Positions 1 through 7,816 of a DNA stretch of 64,000 nt are shown one piece after another. The DNA is taken from NCBI GenBank assembly GCA_964494505.1, contig CAZBRO010000005.1:204089-268088 (forward strand). Direction: 5' to 3'. Every line of letters starts with the position of its first letter. Position 1 is the first letter of the stretch. A program made the position numbers and the translations under genes. This DNA comes from CAIYRG01 sp964494505 (GTDB taxonomy: Bacteria; Pseudomonadota; Alphaproteobacteria; Micropepsales; Micropepsaceae). Under the pieces are notes generated by a model. It did no database searches and was not told the origin of the DNA. It saw only the letters and a program-made list of their open reading frames with translations.

Positions 1-112
1 TCAGGGTCGCCTCATCACCGATCACGCCATCGGGCACGATGCGCGTCAGTGCGGCGGCGATTTCGGCGCGCTTGGCGATGGTGGCCGTGTCGGGGGCGGG
101 AAGCTCGATCAT
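1..112 (-). CDS. glcD: Glycolate/D-lactate oxidase FAD subunit (GlcD-like), N-terminal fragment at window edge
   Basis: Only the first 37 codons lie in the window, read leftward from ATG at 110-112. The peptide has a short charged helix followed by 'RIVPDGVIGDEATL', which matches the start of GlcD-type FAD-linked oxidases just before their FAD-binding domain. Such enzymes oxidise glycolate or D-lactate to the 2-oxoacid. The gene diverges from the lactate/glycolate permease at 209, and that pairing supports the call. The body of the protein is outside the window, so the glycolate versus D-lactate specificity cannot be judged. Confidence 0.65.
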   Translation of the reverse strand, partial: MIELPAPDTATIAKRAEIAAALTRIVPDGVIGDEATL

Positions 113-208
113 GCGCCGGGACTATTAGCACAAATACCGCGCAGCACCCCTTTACGGCGCTCGGATAAATGCCAACACTTGCGGCAAAAGGGAGCCGGGG
201 GGAATTCC

Positions 209-1870
209 ATGTGGAGCCAGACTTACGATCCGTTGGGCAATGCGGTGTTGTCGACCGCCATCGCGGCGGTTCCGACCATTTTATTGCTCGCTCTCATCGC
301 ATCGGGGAAGATGAAAATCCATCTCGCGGCGGTGGTGGCCGTGATCGTGGCCACGCTGATCGCAATTGCGGTCTATGGGATGCCCACCGGCCTCGCCTTG
401 CGCGCGGTCGCACTCGGCGTGCTTTCGGGGTTTTTCCCGATCGGCTGGATTATCGTCAACGTGATCTTCCTGTACCGGCTTCAGGTGGAAAAAGGCGCCT
501 TCGCCATCATTCAACAATCGATCGGCGCCATCACGCAGGACCGGCGGCTGCAGCTTTTGCTGATCGCCTTTGCGCTCGGCGCCTTCTTCGAAGGATCGTC
601 GGGATTCGGAACCCCCGTCGCGATGACCGGCTCCATCCTGATGAGCCTCGGCTTCTCGCCGCTTGCCGCGGCGGGTCTCTCGCTCATCGCCAATACCGCA
701 CCCGTCGCTTTCGGGGCGCTGGGGGCGCCGATCACGGGGCTGCAGCAGGCAACTCAGCTCGATTACAACATGCTCGGCGCCATGGTCGGCCGCCAATTGC
801 CGTTGTTCTCCGTCGTCGTGCCGTTCTGGCTGATCTGGGCCTTCGCGGGCTTCCGCGCGGCCAAGGAGATCTGGCCGGCGGCGCTCATCTGCGGTCTTAC
901 CTTCGGCGTCTCGCAGTTCGCCATCTCGAACTACATCAGCCCCTCGCTTGCCGCGATCGGCGCGGCGGTCATCTGCCTCTTCTGCCTGCGCGGCTTTCTG
1001 TATGTCTGGCAACCCAGGACGATCTGGACATCGGCCGCGCTGCGGAGCGCGGACCATTCGCACTCGACCATGCCGGTGCCCAAGCCCCTGGGTACGCAGG
1101 CGAGTTCCACCGAGGTATGGCAGGCGTGGCTGCCCCTGGTTCTTCTCTGCATCATCCTGGTGACGTGGGGTATGCCGCCGGTCAAAGCCTTTCTCGATGA
1201 CATTTTCTCCCCGAGATTCGATATCGGGGGCCTGCACAATCTGGTGCTGAGGACACCGCCGGTCGCGCCCATGCCGACGCCCGAGCCCGCCTTCTTCCGG
1301 TTCTTCTTCCTCTCCTATAGCGGCACGGCCATTCTGGTCACCGCCATCATTTCCGGATTCTTCATGGGCTTTTCACCCAAGCGTATGCTGGTGGTCTACA
1401 TCCAGACCTTCGGCGTGGTGAAATATTCCCTCATCACGATTTCGGCCATGGTGGCGCTGGCGACCCTGACGCGCTACGCGGGCGTGGACGCGACCCTTGG
1501 GCTGGCCTTCGCCGCGAGCGGTGTTCTGTACCCCTTCTTCGGCACGCTGCTCGGCTGGCTGGGCGTGGCGACGACGGGGTCCGACACGGCCTCGAACCTG
1601 CTGTTCGGGAATTTGCAGCGCATCACGTCGGAGCAGCTCGGTCTCTCCCCCATCCTGATGGCGGCGGCGAACTCATCGGGCGGCGTCATGGGCAAGATGA
1701 TCGATGCGCAATCCATCGTGGTGGCCTCTACCGCCACGGGGTGGGTGGGCCACGAAGGCACGATCCTGCGTTTCGTGTTCAAGCACTCGATCGTGCTGGC
1801 GGTCCTGGTGGGCCTGCTGATCACGCTTCAGGCCTATGTCTATCCCTTCACCGAGATGGTGGTGAAGTGA
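209..1870 (+). CDS. lctP: L-lactate/glycolate permease, LctP family
   Basis: A 553-residue polytopic membrane protein of the LctP/GlcA family, which imports lactate or glycolate by proton symport. Twelve or more hydrophobic segments span the length. Family signatures include 'FFEGSSGFGTPVA' near residue 140, 'GALGAPITGLQ' near 170 and the C-terminal 'GSDTASNLLFGNLQ' and 'NSSGGVMGKMID' stretches. I start at the ATG at 209, preceded by a purine-rich GGAGCCGGGGGGA ribosome site; an in-frame start 30 bases earlier would add a hydrophilic tail with no better site. It is divergent from the GlcD-like gene, the usual setting for 2-hydroxyacid uptake coupled to oxidation. The length is normal for the family. 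Confidence 0.93.
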   Translation: MWSQTYDPLGNAVLSTAIAAVPTILLLALIASGKMKIHLAAVVAVIVATLIAIAVYGMPTGLALRAVALGVLSGFFPIGWIIVNVIFLYRLQVEKGAFAIIQQSIGAITQDRRLQLLLIAFALGAFFEGSSGFGTPVAMTGSILMSLGFSPLAAAGLSLIANTAPVAFGALGAPITGLQQATQLDYNMLGAMVGRQLPLFSVVVPFWLIWAFAGFRAAKEIWPAALICGLTFGVSQFAISNYISPSLAAIGAAVICLFCLRGFLYVWQPRTIWTSAALRSADHSHSTMPVPKPLGTQASSTEVWQAWLPLVLLCIILVTWGMPPVKAFLDDIFSPRFDIGGLHNLVLRTPPVAPMPTPEPAFFRFFFLSYSGTAILVTAIISGFFMGFSPKRMLVVYIQTFGVVKYSLITISAMVALATLTRYAGVDATLGLAFAASGVLYPFFGTLLGWLGVATTGSDTASNLLFGNLQRITSEQLGLSPILMAAANSSGGVMGKMIDAQSIVVASTATGWVGHEGTILRFVFKHSIVLAVLVGLLITLQAYVYPFTEMVVK

Positions 1871-1884
1871 AGCCGTAAGGCCGC

Positions 1885-1900
1885 GTTCGGCGCCGAATCG
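1885..1900. terminator. Candidate hairpin between convergent genes
   Basis: The perfect 12-bp palindrome TTCGGCGCCGAA lies in the 37-bp gap between the convergent permease and the secreted-protein gene. It could form a bidirectional termination hairpin. There is no clear T-run on either side, so this is only a suggestion. Confidence 0.3.
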
Positions 1901-1907
1901 CCGATCT

Positions 1908-2363
1908 TTAACGGCCGGGGCCGTGAAGGCCGGGCGTATACGTACCGTTGGGGCCGAATGTCGGGTCCATCATGGCGGAGCCCGGACCCTGGAAGTCGGA
2001 CATGCCGGGGTTGGAATTCGGGTAGCCGAAACCGAAGCCGGAATTGGGAAAACCCGGATTGGACTGGGGGTATCCGGGGTTGATCATGGAAAAGGGCGCA
2101 TCGGGCGTGCGCCCGTTGAACCCCGAGGTCCCGACGCCGATGGTGAGGCGCCCCGACCCGCCAATCCCGAACGACCCGCTATTCTGCGTGCCATAAGTCT
2201 GAACCGACCCCGAATAGGGGCTTTGCGAAGCTGTGGACGGATCGCTGAACTGCGGCGCGCCCAGCCGGTTGGCCGGGACGTTCTGAATCGACATCGCCCA
2301 ACCGGGGGACGAAGCAAGCAGGAGTATCGCCAGCGCCGCGTGGGCCTTCAGCTTGCAGGACAT
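1908..2363 (-). CDS. Small secreted Gly/Pro/Asn-rich protein, function unknown
   Basis: A 151-residue protein starting at ATG 2361-2363. It has a signal peptide (basic start, then 'AALAILLLASSPGWAM') and a low-complexity mature part dominated by Gly, Pro, Asn, Ser and Phe, including repeated 'NPGYPQ/NPGFPN/NPGMSD' units around residues 95-130. The repeats suggest an unstructured envelope or extracellular protein. An upstream in-frame start would add 20 residues before the signal peptide and is less likely. I recognise no domain. It is convergent with the permease and divergent from the membrane-protein gene at 2531. Confidence 0.65.
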   Translation of the reverse strand: MSCKLKAHAALAILLLASSPGWAMSIQNVPANRLGAPQFSDPSTASQSPYSGSVQTYGTQNSGSFGIGGSGRLTIGVGTSGFNGRTPDAPFSMINPGYPQSNPGFPNSGFGFGYPNSNPGMSDFQGPGSAMMDPTFGPNGTYTPGLHGPGR

Positions 2364-2530
2364 TTCGTGACCTCGGGTTCGAACCGCACCCGGCATCGGG
2401 CACCTTTTCCGGATTGTCCGCAAGTGAATTCACGCCAATCCGCTTGGGCGAGTTGGGGGAGAGGGAACCCGCGGCGATTGTTGCCGTTCGCCCCATCCGG
2501 TAAGTTCGCGAACGATCGCTTGATCCGCGC

Positions 2531-3250
2531 ATGGGGGGCTTGCCCGTGACATTGGCGTTTGAACAGACGGCCCGCCGGAACACCGATCGCGTTTTCTTCA
2601 CCGGAATGGCGCTTCTGGCCGCGATGGCCGTGTTCGTGGGTTTCGCGCCGAGCTACTTCCTGCGCCTCGCCACGATGCCGCCGCTGACGCCGCTTTACGA
2701 GCTGCACGGAGCGTTCTTCACCGCTTGGATAGGGCTGTTCATCGTCCAGACGTCGCTGGTGGCCGGACACCGCACCGACATCCATCGCCGCCTGGGGGTG
2801 GCGGGCGCGGCGCTGGCGGCCGGGATGTTCGTGCTTGGCGTTGCGGTTTCCGTCGAGACGCTTCGGCGCGGCGGCGGCGCCGGCGACCCGCGCATGTTCT
2901 TTGCCATTCCGTTGGGCGACATCATTGCGTTCGGTGTGCTGGTGACGGTGGCCATCGTATTGAGGCGGCATTTGCAGGCGCACAAGCGGCTGATATTGCT
3001 GGCGACGATCTCGCTCCTGACCGCCGCGGTCGGACGCTTCCTCACCCAGATTCATGTGGGCGGTCCCATAGGATTGTTCCTCGGTACCGATATCTTTATT
3101 GCCATGGTCATTGCGTACGATCTGATGTCGCGCGGCCGCGTTCATCCGGCGACGCTGTGGGGCGCCGGCATGGTGGGTGTGTTCAAGCCGCTGTTGTTTT
3201 CTCTGTCGGGTACGAGCGCGTGGCTCGCTTTTGCGGACGCGCTGCGATGA
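2531..3250 (+). CDS. Seven-helix integral membrane protein, unknown function
   Basis: A 239-residue membrane protein with about seven hydrophobic segments (roughly 22-42, 58-78, 89-108, 125-142, 152-167, 174-194, 207-230). Two His-containing loops are notable: 'LYELHGAFFTAWIG' near 55 and 'GHRTDIHRRLG' near 80, a pattern seen in small uncharacterised haem- or cofactor-associated membrane proteins. The stop overlaps the start of the cytochrome P460-like gene (ATGA), so the two are probably translated together and may form a membrane anchor plus periplasmic haem protein. That functional pairing is inference. GTG at 2546 is an alternative start. Confidence 0.75.
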   Translation: MGGLPVTLAFEQTARRNTDRVFFTGMALLAAMAVFVGFAPSYFLRLATMPPLTPLYELHGAFFTAWIGLFIVQTSLVAGHRTDIHRRLGVAGAALAAGMFVLGVAVSVETLRRGGGAGDPRMFFAIPLGDIIAFGVLVTVAIVLRRHLQAHKRLILLATISLLTAAVGRFLTQIHVGGPIGLFLGTDIFIAMVIAYDLMSRGRVHPATLWGAGMVGVFKPLLFSLSGTSAWLAFADALR

Positions 3251-3843
3251 TGAGGGGTTGCGTTCGCATCGGTTTGGCGATGGGGGTCTGCGCTGCTGCG
3301 TTGACGATTGCGGCGATTGCGCCACGCGCGCAAACCGCCGCGCCGGGCGGGCCGGTCTATGACGCGGGCGGCAGGCTCCAATTCCCCGCGAATTACCGCA
3401 CATGGGTGTTTTTGTCGTCCGGACTGGACATGTCCTATCTGCCCTTTGCGACGCCGGGCACGCATTCGTTCACCAACGTCTTCGTGAATCCGCAAAGCTA
3501 TGACGCCTTCGTCAAGAACGGGGCCTGGCCCGACAAGACCATGCTGGTGCTCGAAGTGAGGCGCGGCGAAGGCAACGGCTCGATCAACAAAAGCGGTCAG
3601 TTCCAGACCGATATCGTTCAGACCGAACTGCATGTAAAGGATGCCGCTCGCGGCGGCTGGGCGTTCTACGGTTTCAGGGACCAGGCGGCTCCATCCACGA
3701 TGATCGCGCGTAACGCCGATTGCTATTCCTGTCACGCGGACAATGGTGCGGTGGATACGACCTTCGTGCAGTTCTATCCGACACTTCTCGCAATCGCCCG
3801 CGCGAAGAAGACGCTGAGCACCAATTACAAACCCTCCCCTTGA
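3247..3843 (+). CDS. Cytochrome P460-family periplasmic haem protein
   Basis: A 198-residue exported protein. A signal peptide (to about residue 30) is followed by the P460 fold: 'YRTWVFLSSGLDM' near 45, the region 'SYDAFVKNGAWPDKTMLVLEVR' and a C-terminal c-type haem motif CYSCH at residues 159-163. P460 proteins are haem enzymes or electron carriers, some of which oxidise hydroxylamine; the substrate here cannot be deduced. The start ATG overlaps the stop of the upstream membrane-protein gene. The last residues 'YKPSP' and the stop codon are supplied by a palindromic repeat that begins at 3831, so the repeat has redefined the C-terminus. The 3' end is partly duplicated at 4854-5053. Confidence 0.85.
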   Translation: MMRGCVRIGLAMGVCAAALTIAAIAPRAQTAAPGGPVYDAGGRLQFPANYRTWVFLSSGLDMSYLPFATPGTHSFTNVFVNPQSYDAFVKNGAWPDKTMLVLEVRRGEGNGSINKSGQFQTDIVQTELHVKDAARGGWAFYGFRDQAAPSTMIARNADCYSCHADNGAVDTTFVQFYPTLLAIARAKKTLSTNYKPSP

Positions 3844-4013
3844 GGGAGGGTCGAGCCGCCGTAGCACTTCGCGAAGGCGGATCGGGGAGGGGACGCTTCG
3901 GTGAGAATATCCCCTCCCCGAAATTTCTCGCATGGCTCGAAATTTCGAGCTCCGGGCGGCGAAAGGTCCACTGGACCTTTCGCTTTTCGCCCTTCGACCC
4001 TCAAGGGGAGGGT
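3831..4013. repeat. Composite palindromic repeat (CCCTCCCCTTGAGGGAGGG family), copy 1
   Basis: Begins with the hairpin CCCTCCCCTTGAGGGAGGG (3832-3850), contains an internal CGGGGAGGGG ... CCCCTCCCCG inverted pair and the arms CGAAATTTC and GCGAAAGGTCC/GGACCTTTCGC, and closes with ACCCTCAAGGGGAGGGT. Related copies lie at 4827, 5041, 10000 and 11418. The outer hairpins are conserved and the middle is variable, as in non-autonomous repetitive extragenic elements. It overlaps the 3' end of the P460-like gene. Confidence 0.85.
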
Positions 4014-4016
4014 GGA

Positions 4017-4085
4017 TTATTCCGCAGGCGCCGCGCTCGGCTTAACGGCATTCCCTCTTCCGTGAATTGCCGCTCGGGGTGCGGT
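4017..4085 (-). pseudogene. Duplicated 3' tail of the MFS transporter gene
   Basis: Read on the minus strand this encodes 'HPERQFTEEGMPL' and then runs out of frame to a TAA, closely matching the last codons of the intact MFS gene at 5197-6480 ('HPERQFTEEAMPLGKPSAAPAE'). A small deletion after the MPL codons shifts the frame. Nothing upstream resembles the rest of the transporter. It is half of a duplicated block whose other half is the broken P460 tail at 4854-5053. Confidence 0.8.
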
Positions 4086-4219
4086 GCCGGCGACCCCACG
4101 GCGGAAGACGGGCCGTCCTTCTCCAGCCTGAACGAAGAGTCATGAGGAATTTGCATCGGCTCCCCTTACAATCTTAAACGCGTGCGCCGCCCGCCGCTTG
4201 GTTTCCGTCCGTTCCCGCT

Positions 4220-4813
4220 ATGCGCAAATTTCCTCGAGCCGGAAAAGCTTCATGGCCCATCCCTCTGCTGGCCATTCTTCTCTGCGGGTGTTTTGGCAGC
4301 AGCCTCAACGAGACCACGCCGGCCCATCAGGAACACGCTCCATCGGATTGGAGCGAGGCCGCCAAATCGGGCGATGTGCCGGCCGGCAAGGCCCGCGTCT
4401 ATGTGTTCCTGGGCCACTGGCATTTTCCCGAGGCGCAATTTGACCAGGAAACGGAAAACCTCACTGCGGCCGATGTCTATTTGAATCAGGTCGATGTCGG
4501 CGGAATCAATCCCGGCGAATGCCTGGTTCTGGATCTGCCGCCGGGTGCGTATTCCTTTGCCTGGCTCGAACGGTCGCGGCATCCCTACCGGGCGGTCCTG
4601 TTCATGGAAACTCTTGCCGCCGGCCAGTCCCGTTTCCTGTCGATTGAAACCGAGCAGCACCTGAACGCCGAGCCGGAGGATGCCCTCTCCGGTTATTTTG
4701 CGGAACAGCAAGACGGGCTTTCGCTGGTGAAGCCGATGACGATCGTGCTGCCCGACGAACCGGCCGTGGACAGGGCGATTGCAGCCGACGCCCCGTCGCC
4801 GGTCTCACCTTAA
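4220..4813 (+). CDS. Putative lipoprotein with DUF2846-like domain
   Basis: A 197-residue exported protein. The start has a hydrophobic signal 'PIPLLAILLCGCFG' whose Cys near residue 24 is a plausible lipidation site, although the lipobox is imperfect. The body contains 'ARVYVFLGHWHFPEAQF' near 58 followed by 'VYLNQVDVGGINPGECLVLDLPPG' near 86-109, the arrangement seen in DUF2846 proteins (beta-rich, envelope-located, function unknown). It lies between two partial copies of the same flanking DNA (3644-4085 and 4854-5290) and looks like an insertion between the P460-like and MFS genes. Start choice is uncertain. Confidence 0.65.
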   Translation: MRKFPRAGKASWPIPLLAILLCGCFGSSLNETTPAHQEHAPSDWSEAAKSGDVPAGKARVYVFLGHWHFPEAQFDQETENLTAADVYLNQVDVGGINPGECLVLDLPPGAYSFAWLERSRHPYRAVLFMETLAAGQSRFLSIETEQHLNAEPEDALSGYFAEQQDGLSLVKPMTIVLPDEPAVDRAIAADAPSPVSP

Positions 4814-4826
4814 TGGGAGGCTATTT

Positions 4827-4845
4827 TCCCTCAAGGGGAGGGTGG
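4827..4845. repeat. Half-element of the GAGGGAGGG repeat family
   Basis: The segment TTTCCCTCAAGGGGAGGGTGG matches only the closing hairpin of the neighbouring full elements and sits immediately before the duplicated P460 remnant. Confidence 0.6.
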
Positions 4846-4853
4846 GTTTTTCC

Positions 4854-5053
4854 GGCGACGCTCGGTGGCGGCGCGTTCTAAGGTTTCAGGGACCACAGCT
4901 CCGTCCGCGATGATCGCGCGCTCCGCGGACTGCTATTCTTACCACGCGGACAATGGCGCAGTGGATACGACCTTCGTGCAGTTCTATCCGACGCTTCTCG
5001 CAATCGCCCGCGCGAAGAAGATGCTGAGCACCAATTACAAACCCTCCCCTTGA
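4854..5053 (+). pseudogene. Broken duplicate of the cytochrome P460-like gene 3' end
   Basis: About 200 bp closely match 3644-3843, the last third of the P460-like gene. The copy has an in-frame stop (TTCTAC changed to TTCTAA), a 2-base deletion that shifts the frame just after 'GFRD', and the haem motif CYSCH altered to CYSYH. It cannot make a haem protein. It again runs into the 'YKPSP' codons created by the following repeat, so the repeat was already present before duplication or was copied with it. Confidence 0.85.
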
Positions 5054-5185
5054 GGGAGGGTCGAAATTCTTCGAGCGCAGCGAGATGAATTTCGGGGAGG
5101 GGATGTGCGTCGAATGTCCCCTCCCCGAAGCCCTCGTCGCGCTATCGCGCGCCTCCCGCTTCGACCCTCCCTCAAGGGGAGGGTT
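5041..5185. repeat. Composite palindromic repeat, copy 2
   Basis: Opens with ACCCTCCCCTTGAGGGAGGGT, contains the pair TTTCGGGGAGGGGA ... TCCCCTCCCCGAA and closes with ACCCTCCCTCAAGGGGAGGGT. It lies between the broken P460 tail and the stop codon of the MFS gene. Its inner sequence differs from copy 1 although the flanks are duplicates, so the element centres diverge fast or have been replaced. Confidence 0.85.
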
Positions 5186-5196
5186 GTAATTGGAGT

Positions 5197-6480
5197 TTAT
5201 TCCGCGGGCGCTGCGCTTGGCTTGCCCAGCGGCATGGCTTCTTCCGTGAATTGCCGCTCCGGATGCATCGCGAACGACATCACCGCGCCCACCAGCAGAA
5301 CGCCGATGGACATGATGAACGGCAGATACCAGTTCCCCGTCGCGTCGATCACATAGCCGGCAATCGCAGGCGACAAAATCGCGGCAAGCGCCGAGCCCGT
5401 GTTCATCAGCCCCGCGGCCGTGCCGGAATATTTCGGCGCGATGTCCATCGGGATCGCCCACATCGGTCCGATCACCAGCTCCTCGAAGAAGAAGCCGCTC
5501 GTCAGGCATAGCGCCACGATGTTGATGTCGCGCACGTACAGAATGGGCAGCAGCGACAGCAGCGCGCCTCCGAAACCGAGCACGCTGATGGACAGCCGCG
5601 CCAGCCGCACATTGCCGGTCCGGTGATAGATCGCATCGGAGAACACGCCGCCCAGCGTGTCGCCCACGACACCCGCGAGGAACACGCCGGTCGCGAAAAT
5701 CGCCGACTGTTTGATGTCGAGACTGTACGTGTTCTTGAAGAACAGCGGCAGCCAATTGAGATACAGCCACAGACTCCAGCCATAGCAGAAATAGGTCACC
5801 GTCACCGGCCACATGCGCTGGATCAGATGCGCCCACGGCACCACGGGCTTGGGCCCCTTCGGCCGGTGCGGCAGAAGATCGAGCTCCGCCTTGGTGATGG
5901 AGGGATGCTCTTTCGGATCGTCGCGGAAATACCAGAGCCAGATCGCCACCCAGACGAACCCGGCGAGGCCCACCACGACGAACGATCCGCGCCATTCCAC
6001 GACCGACATGAGCCCTGCGATCAGGAGCGGCGTCGCCGCATTGCCCAGCCGCGCGAAGGCGTGCGTGATCCCTTGCGCGAAGCCGCGTTTGCGCGCTTCC
6101 ACCCAATGCTGCATCGCGCGGGTCGCCGTCGGCAGAGTCGCGCCGACGCCGAAACCCATCAGCACGCGCAATCCAAACAGGGAATAGAAATCGAACGCGA
6201 AGGTCGTCAGTACGGTCGCGCCCGCCCACACGATGCCGCTGAAGAACAGCGTCCGCCGCGGCCCGAAATGGTCCGCCGTCCAGCCGCCGATGATCTGGAA
6301 CAGCAGATAGGGAATCCCATAGGCGGAGAAGATCAGGCCCAATTGCGTGTTGGAAAGCCCGAACTCCTGCTGGATCGGGCCGCCCGCCGTGTTGACATTC
6401 TGGCGCACGATATAGGTGATAAAATACATCGCGCAGAGGAGGATGAGCACGACATTGGTGGCTCTGAATGTGCGCTTCAT
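5197..6480 (-). CDS. MFS transporter, anion:cation symporter (ACS) type
   Basis: A 427-residue transporter with twelve predicted helices. ACS-type features include 'YIVRQNVNTAGGPIQQEFGLSNTQLG' near residue 25-50, 'GGWTADHFGPRRTLFFSG' near 65-82 (the loop 2-3 motif) and 'LRVLMGFGVGATLPTATRA' near 105. The family takes up organic anions such as hexuronates, tartrate, phthalate or 2-hydroxyacids. It starts 38 bp downstream of the serine-glyoxylate aminotransferase stop and is probably co-transcribed with it, so a C2/C3 hydroxyacid substrate is a reasonable inference. Its last codons are duplicated at 4017-4085. Confidence 0.88.
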   Translation of the reverse strand: MKRTFRATNVVLILLCAMYFITYIVRQNVNTAGGPIQQEFGLSNTQLGLIFSAYGIPYLLFQIIGGWTADHFGPRRTLFFSGIVWAGATVLTTFAFDFYSLFGLRVLMGFGVGATLPTATRAMQHWVEARKRGFAQGITHAFARLGNAATPLLIAGLMSVVEWRGSFVVVGLAGFVWVAIWLWYFRDDPKEHPSITKAELDLLPHRPKGPKPVVPWAHLIQRMWPVTVTYFCYGWSLWLYLNWLPLFFKNTYSLDIKQSAIFATGVFLAGVVGDTLGGVFSDAIYHRTGNVRLARLSISVLGFGGALLSLLPILYVRDINIVALCLTSGFFFEELVIGPMWAIPMDIAPKYSGTAAGLMNTGSALAAILSPAIAGYVIDATGNWYLPFIMSIGVLLVGAVMSFAMHPERQFTEEAMPLGKPSAAPAE

Positions 6481-6518
6481 CGTTTCCTCCCCGTGCCCTC
6501 GCGCCTTCTATTCCACAA

Positions 6519-7727
6519 TCATTCGGCGGCGTTTTCCATCGGCAATTTGGCGGCCTCGGCGAGATAGTCCATCGCCGCCTGTGCGCCGCCTTGTCTGTGC
6601 GGCACGCCCGCGATCTGGAAACCCATCTCCACGCCCGTCAGCGCGCCCATGATCGTCAGGTCGTTGGTGTCGCCGAGATGGCCGATGCGGAACACCTTGC
6701 CCGCGACCTTGGACAGGCCCTGGCCGAGCGACATGTCGAAATGTTCGAGCACCACTTTGCGGAACGCGTCCGCATCGTGGCCAGTGGGCATCAGAATGGC
6801 GGTCAACACCGGCGAATAGCATTTCGGATCGCGGCAGAGGATTTCGAGCCCCCAGGCGCGCACCGCCCGGCGCGTCGCCTCGCCATGGCGCTTGTGCCGG
6901 GCGAAGACGCGGTCGAATCCTTCCTCGTGCAGCATGTCGATGGCTTCGGCGAGCCCGTACAGCAGATTGGTCGCCGGTGTGTAGGGGAAGAAGCCCGATG
7001 CGTTGGGGCCGATCATGTCCTCCCACGAGAAGAAGCTCCTCGGCAGCTTGGCCTGCTTGGAGGCCTTCAGCGCCTTCTCGCTGACGGCCGTGAAGCCGAG
7101 CCCCGGCGGCAGCATCAGCCCCTTCTGCGAGCCCGCAACCGTCACGTCCGCGCCCCATTCATCGTGCCGGTAATCGGCCGAGCCGAGCGAGGAGATGGTG
7201 TCCACCAGCAGGAGCGCAGGGTGGCCGGCCGCGTCGATGGCCTTGCGCACGGCCGCCACGTCCGAAAGCGCCCCCGTCGAGGTCTCGTTGTGGACGACGC
7301 AAACCGCCTTGATCTCGTGATTCTTGTCTTCGCGCAGACGCGCCTCGATGGCGTCCGCGTCCACCCCGCCGCGCCAGTCCGATTCGATGAATTCGGGCTT
7401 CACGCCCAGCTTCACCGCCATATTCTTCCACAGGGTCGCGAAATGGCCCGTCTCGTACATCAGGACGCGGTCGCCGGGGGACAGCAGATTGGAGAGCGAA
7501 GCCTCCCACGCGCCCGTACCCGAAGAGGGGTAGATGAAGACTGCGCCCTTGGTCTTGAACACGGTCTTGATGCCGGAGAGAACGCGCTGCCCCAGCAGTT
7601 GGAATTCCGGCCCCCGGTGGTCGATGGTCGGCCGGTCCATGGCCCGCAAAATGCGGTCCGGGACAGGGGTTGGGCCTGGAATCTGAAGGAAATGACGGCC
7701 GGCAATGCGGGGGGTATTGGCGGGCAT
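6519..7727 (-). CDS. Serine-glyoxylate (alanine-glyoxylate) aminotransferase
   Basis: A 402-residue class V PLP-dependent aminotransferase. Seen are the N-terminal 'IPGPTPVPDRILRAM', 'YPSSGTGAWEASLSN' near 66-80 (cofactor phosphate site), 'LLVDTISSLGSADY' near 173-186 with the PLP-ring Asp, and 'GSQKGLM' with the Schiff-base Lys at about 202. The family converts glyoxylate plus serine (or alanine) to glycine plus hydroxypyruvate (or pyruvate). It heads a minus-strand pair with the MFS gene and diverges from the FAD/Fe-S oxidase gene, so enzymes making and consuming glyoxylate-type 2-oxoacids share a control region. Confidence 0.9.
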   Translation of the reverse strand: MPANTPRIAGRHFLQIPGPTPVPDRILRAMDRPTIDHRGPEFQLLGQRVLSGIKTVFKTKGAVFIYPSSGTGAWEASLSNLLSPGDRVLMYETGHFATLWKNMAVKLGVKPEFIESDWRGGVDADAIEARLREDKNHEIKAVCVVHNETSTGALSDVAAVRKAIDAAGHPALLLVDTISSLGSADYRHDEWGADVTVAGSQKGLMLPPGLGFTAVSEKALKASKQAKLPRSFFSWEDMIGPNASGFFPYTPATNLLYGLAEAIDMLHEEGFDRVFARHKRHGEATRRAVRAWGLEILCRDPKCYSPVLTAILMPTGHDADAFRKVVLEHFDMSLGQGLSKVAGKVFRIGHLGDTNDLTIMGALTGVEMGFQIAGVPHRQGGAQAAMDYLAEAAKLPMENAAE

Positions 7728-7777
7728 GGCGTCTCGGCATTTTGGGGTTTTGGTCGCGGCTTTTCTTCACATGTCCT

Positions 7778-7795
7778 GCCCTTGTGCACAAGGGC
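7778..7795. promoter_or_regulatory. Perfect 18-bp palindrome in divergent promoter region
   Basis: GCCCTTGTGCACAAGGGC is a perfect inverted repeat with no mismatch and no spacer. It is placed 50 bp upstream of the aminotransferase start and 21 bp upstream of the FAD oxidase start. The core TTGTGCACAA resembles operators of GntR-family (FCD-type) regulators that sense small hydroxyacids. No such regulator gene is in the window. The symmetry is seen directly; operator function is inference. Confidence 0.6.
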
Positions 7796-7816
7796 GGCTG
7801 ACCCCATAAGACGGCC

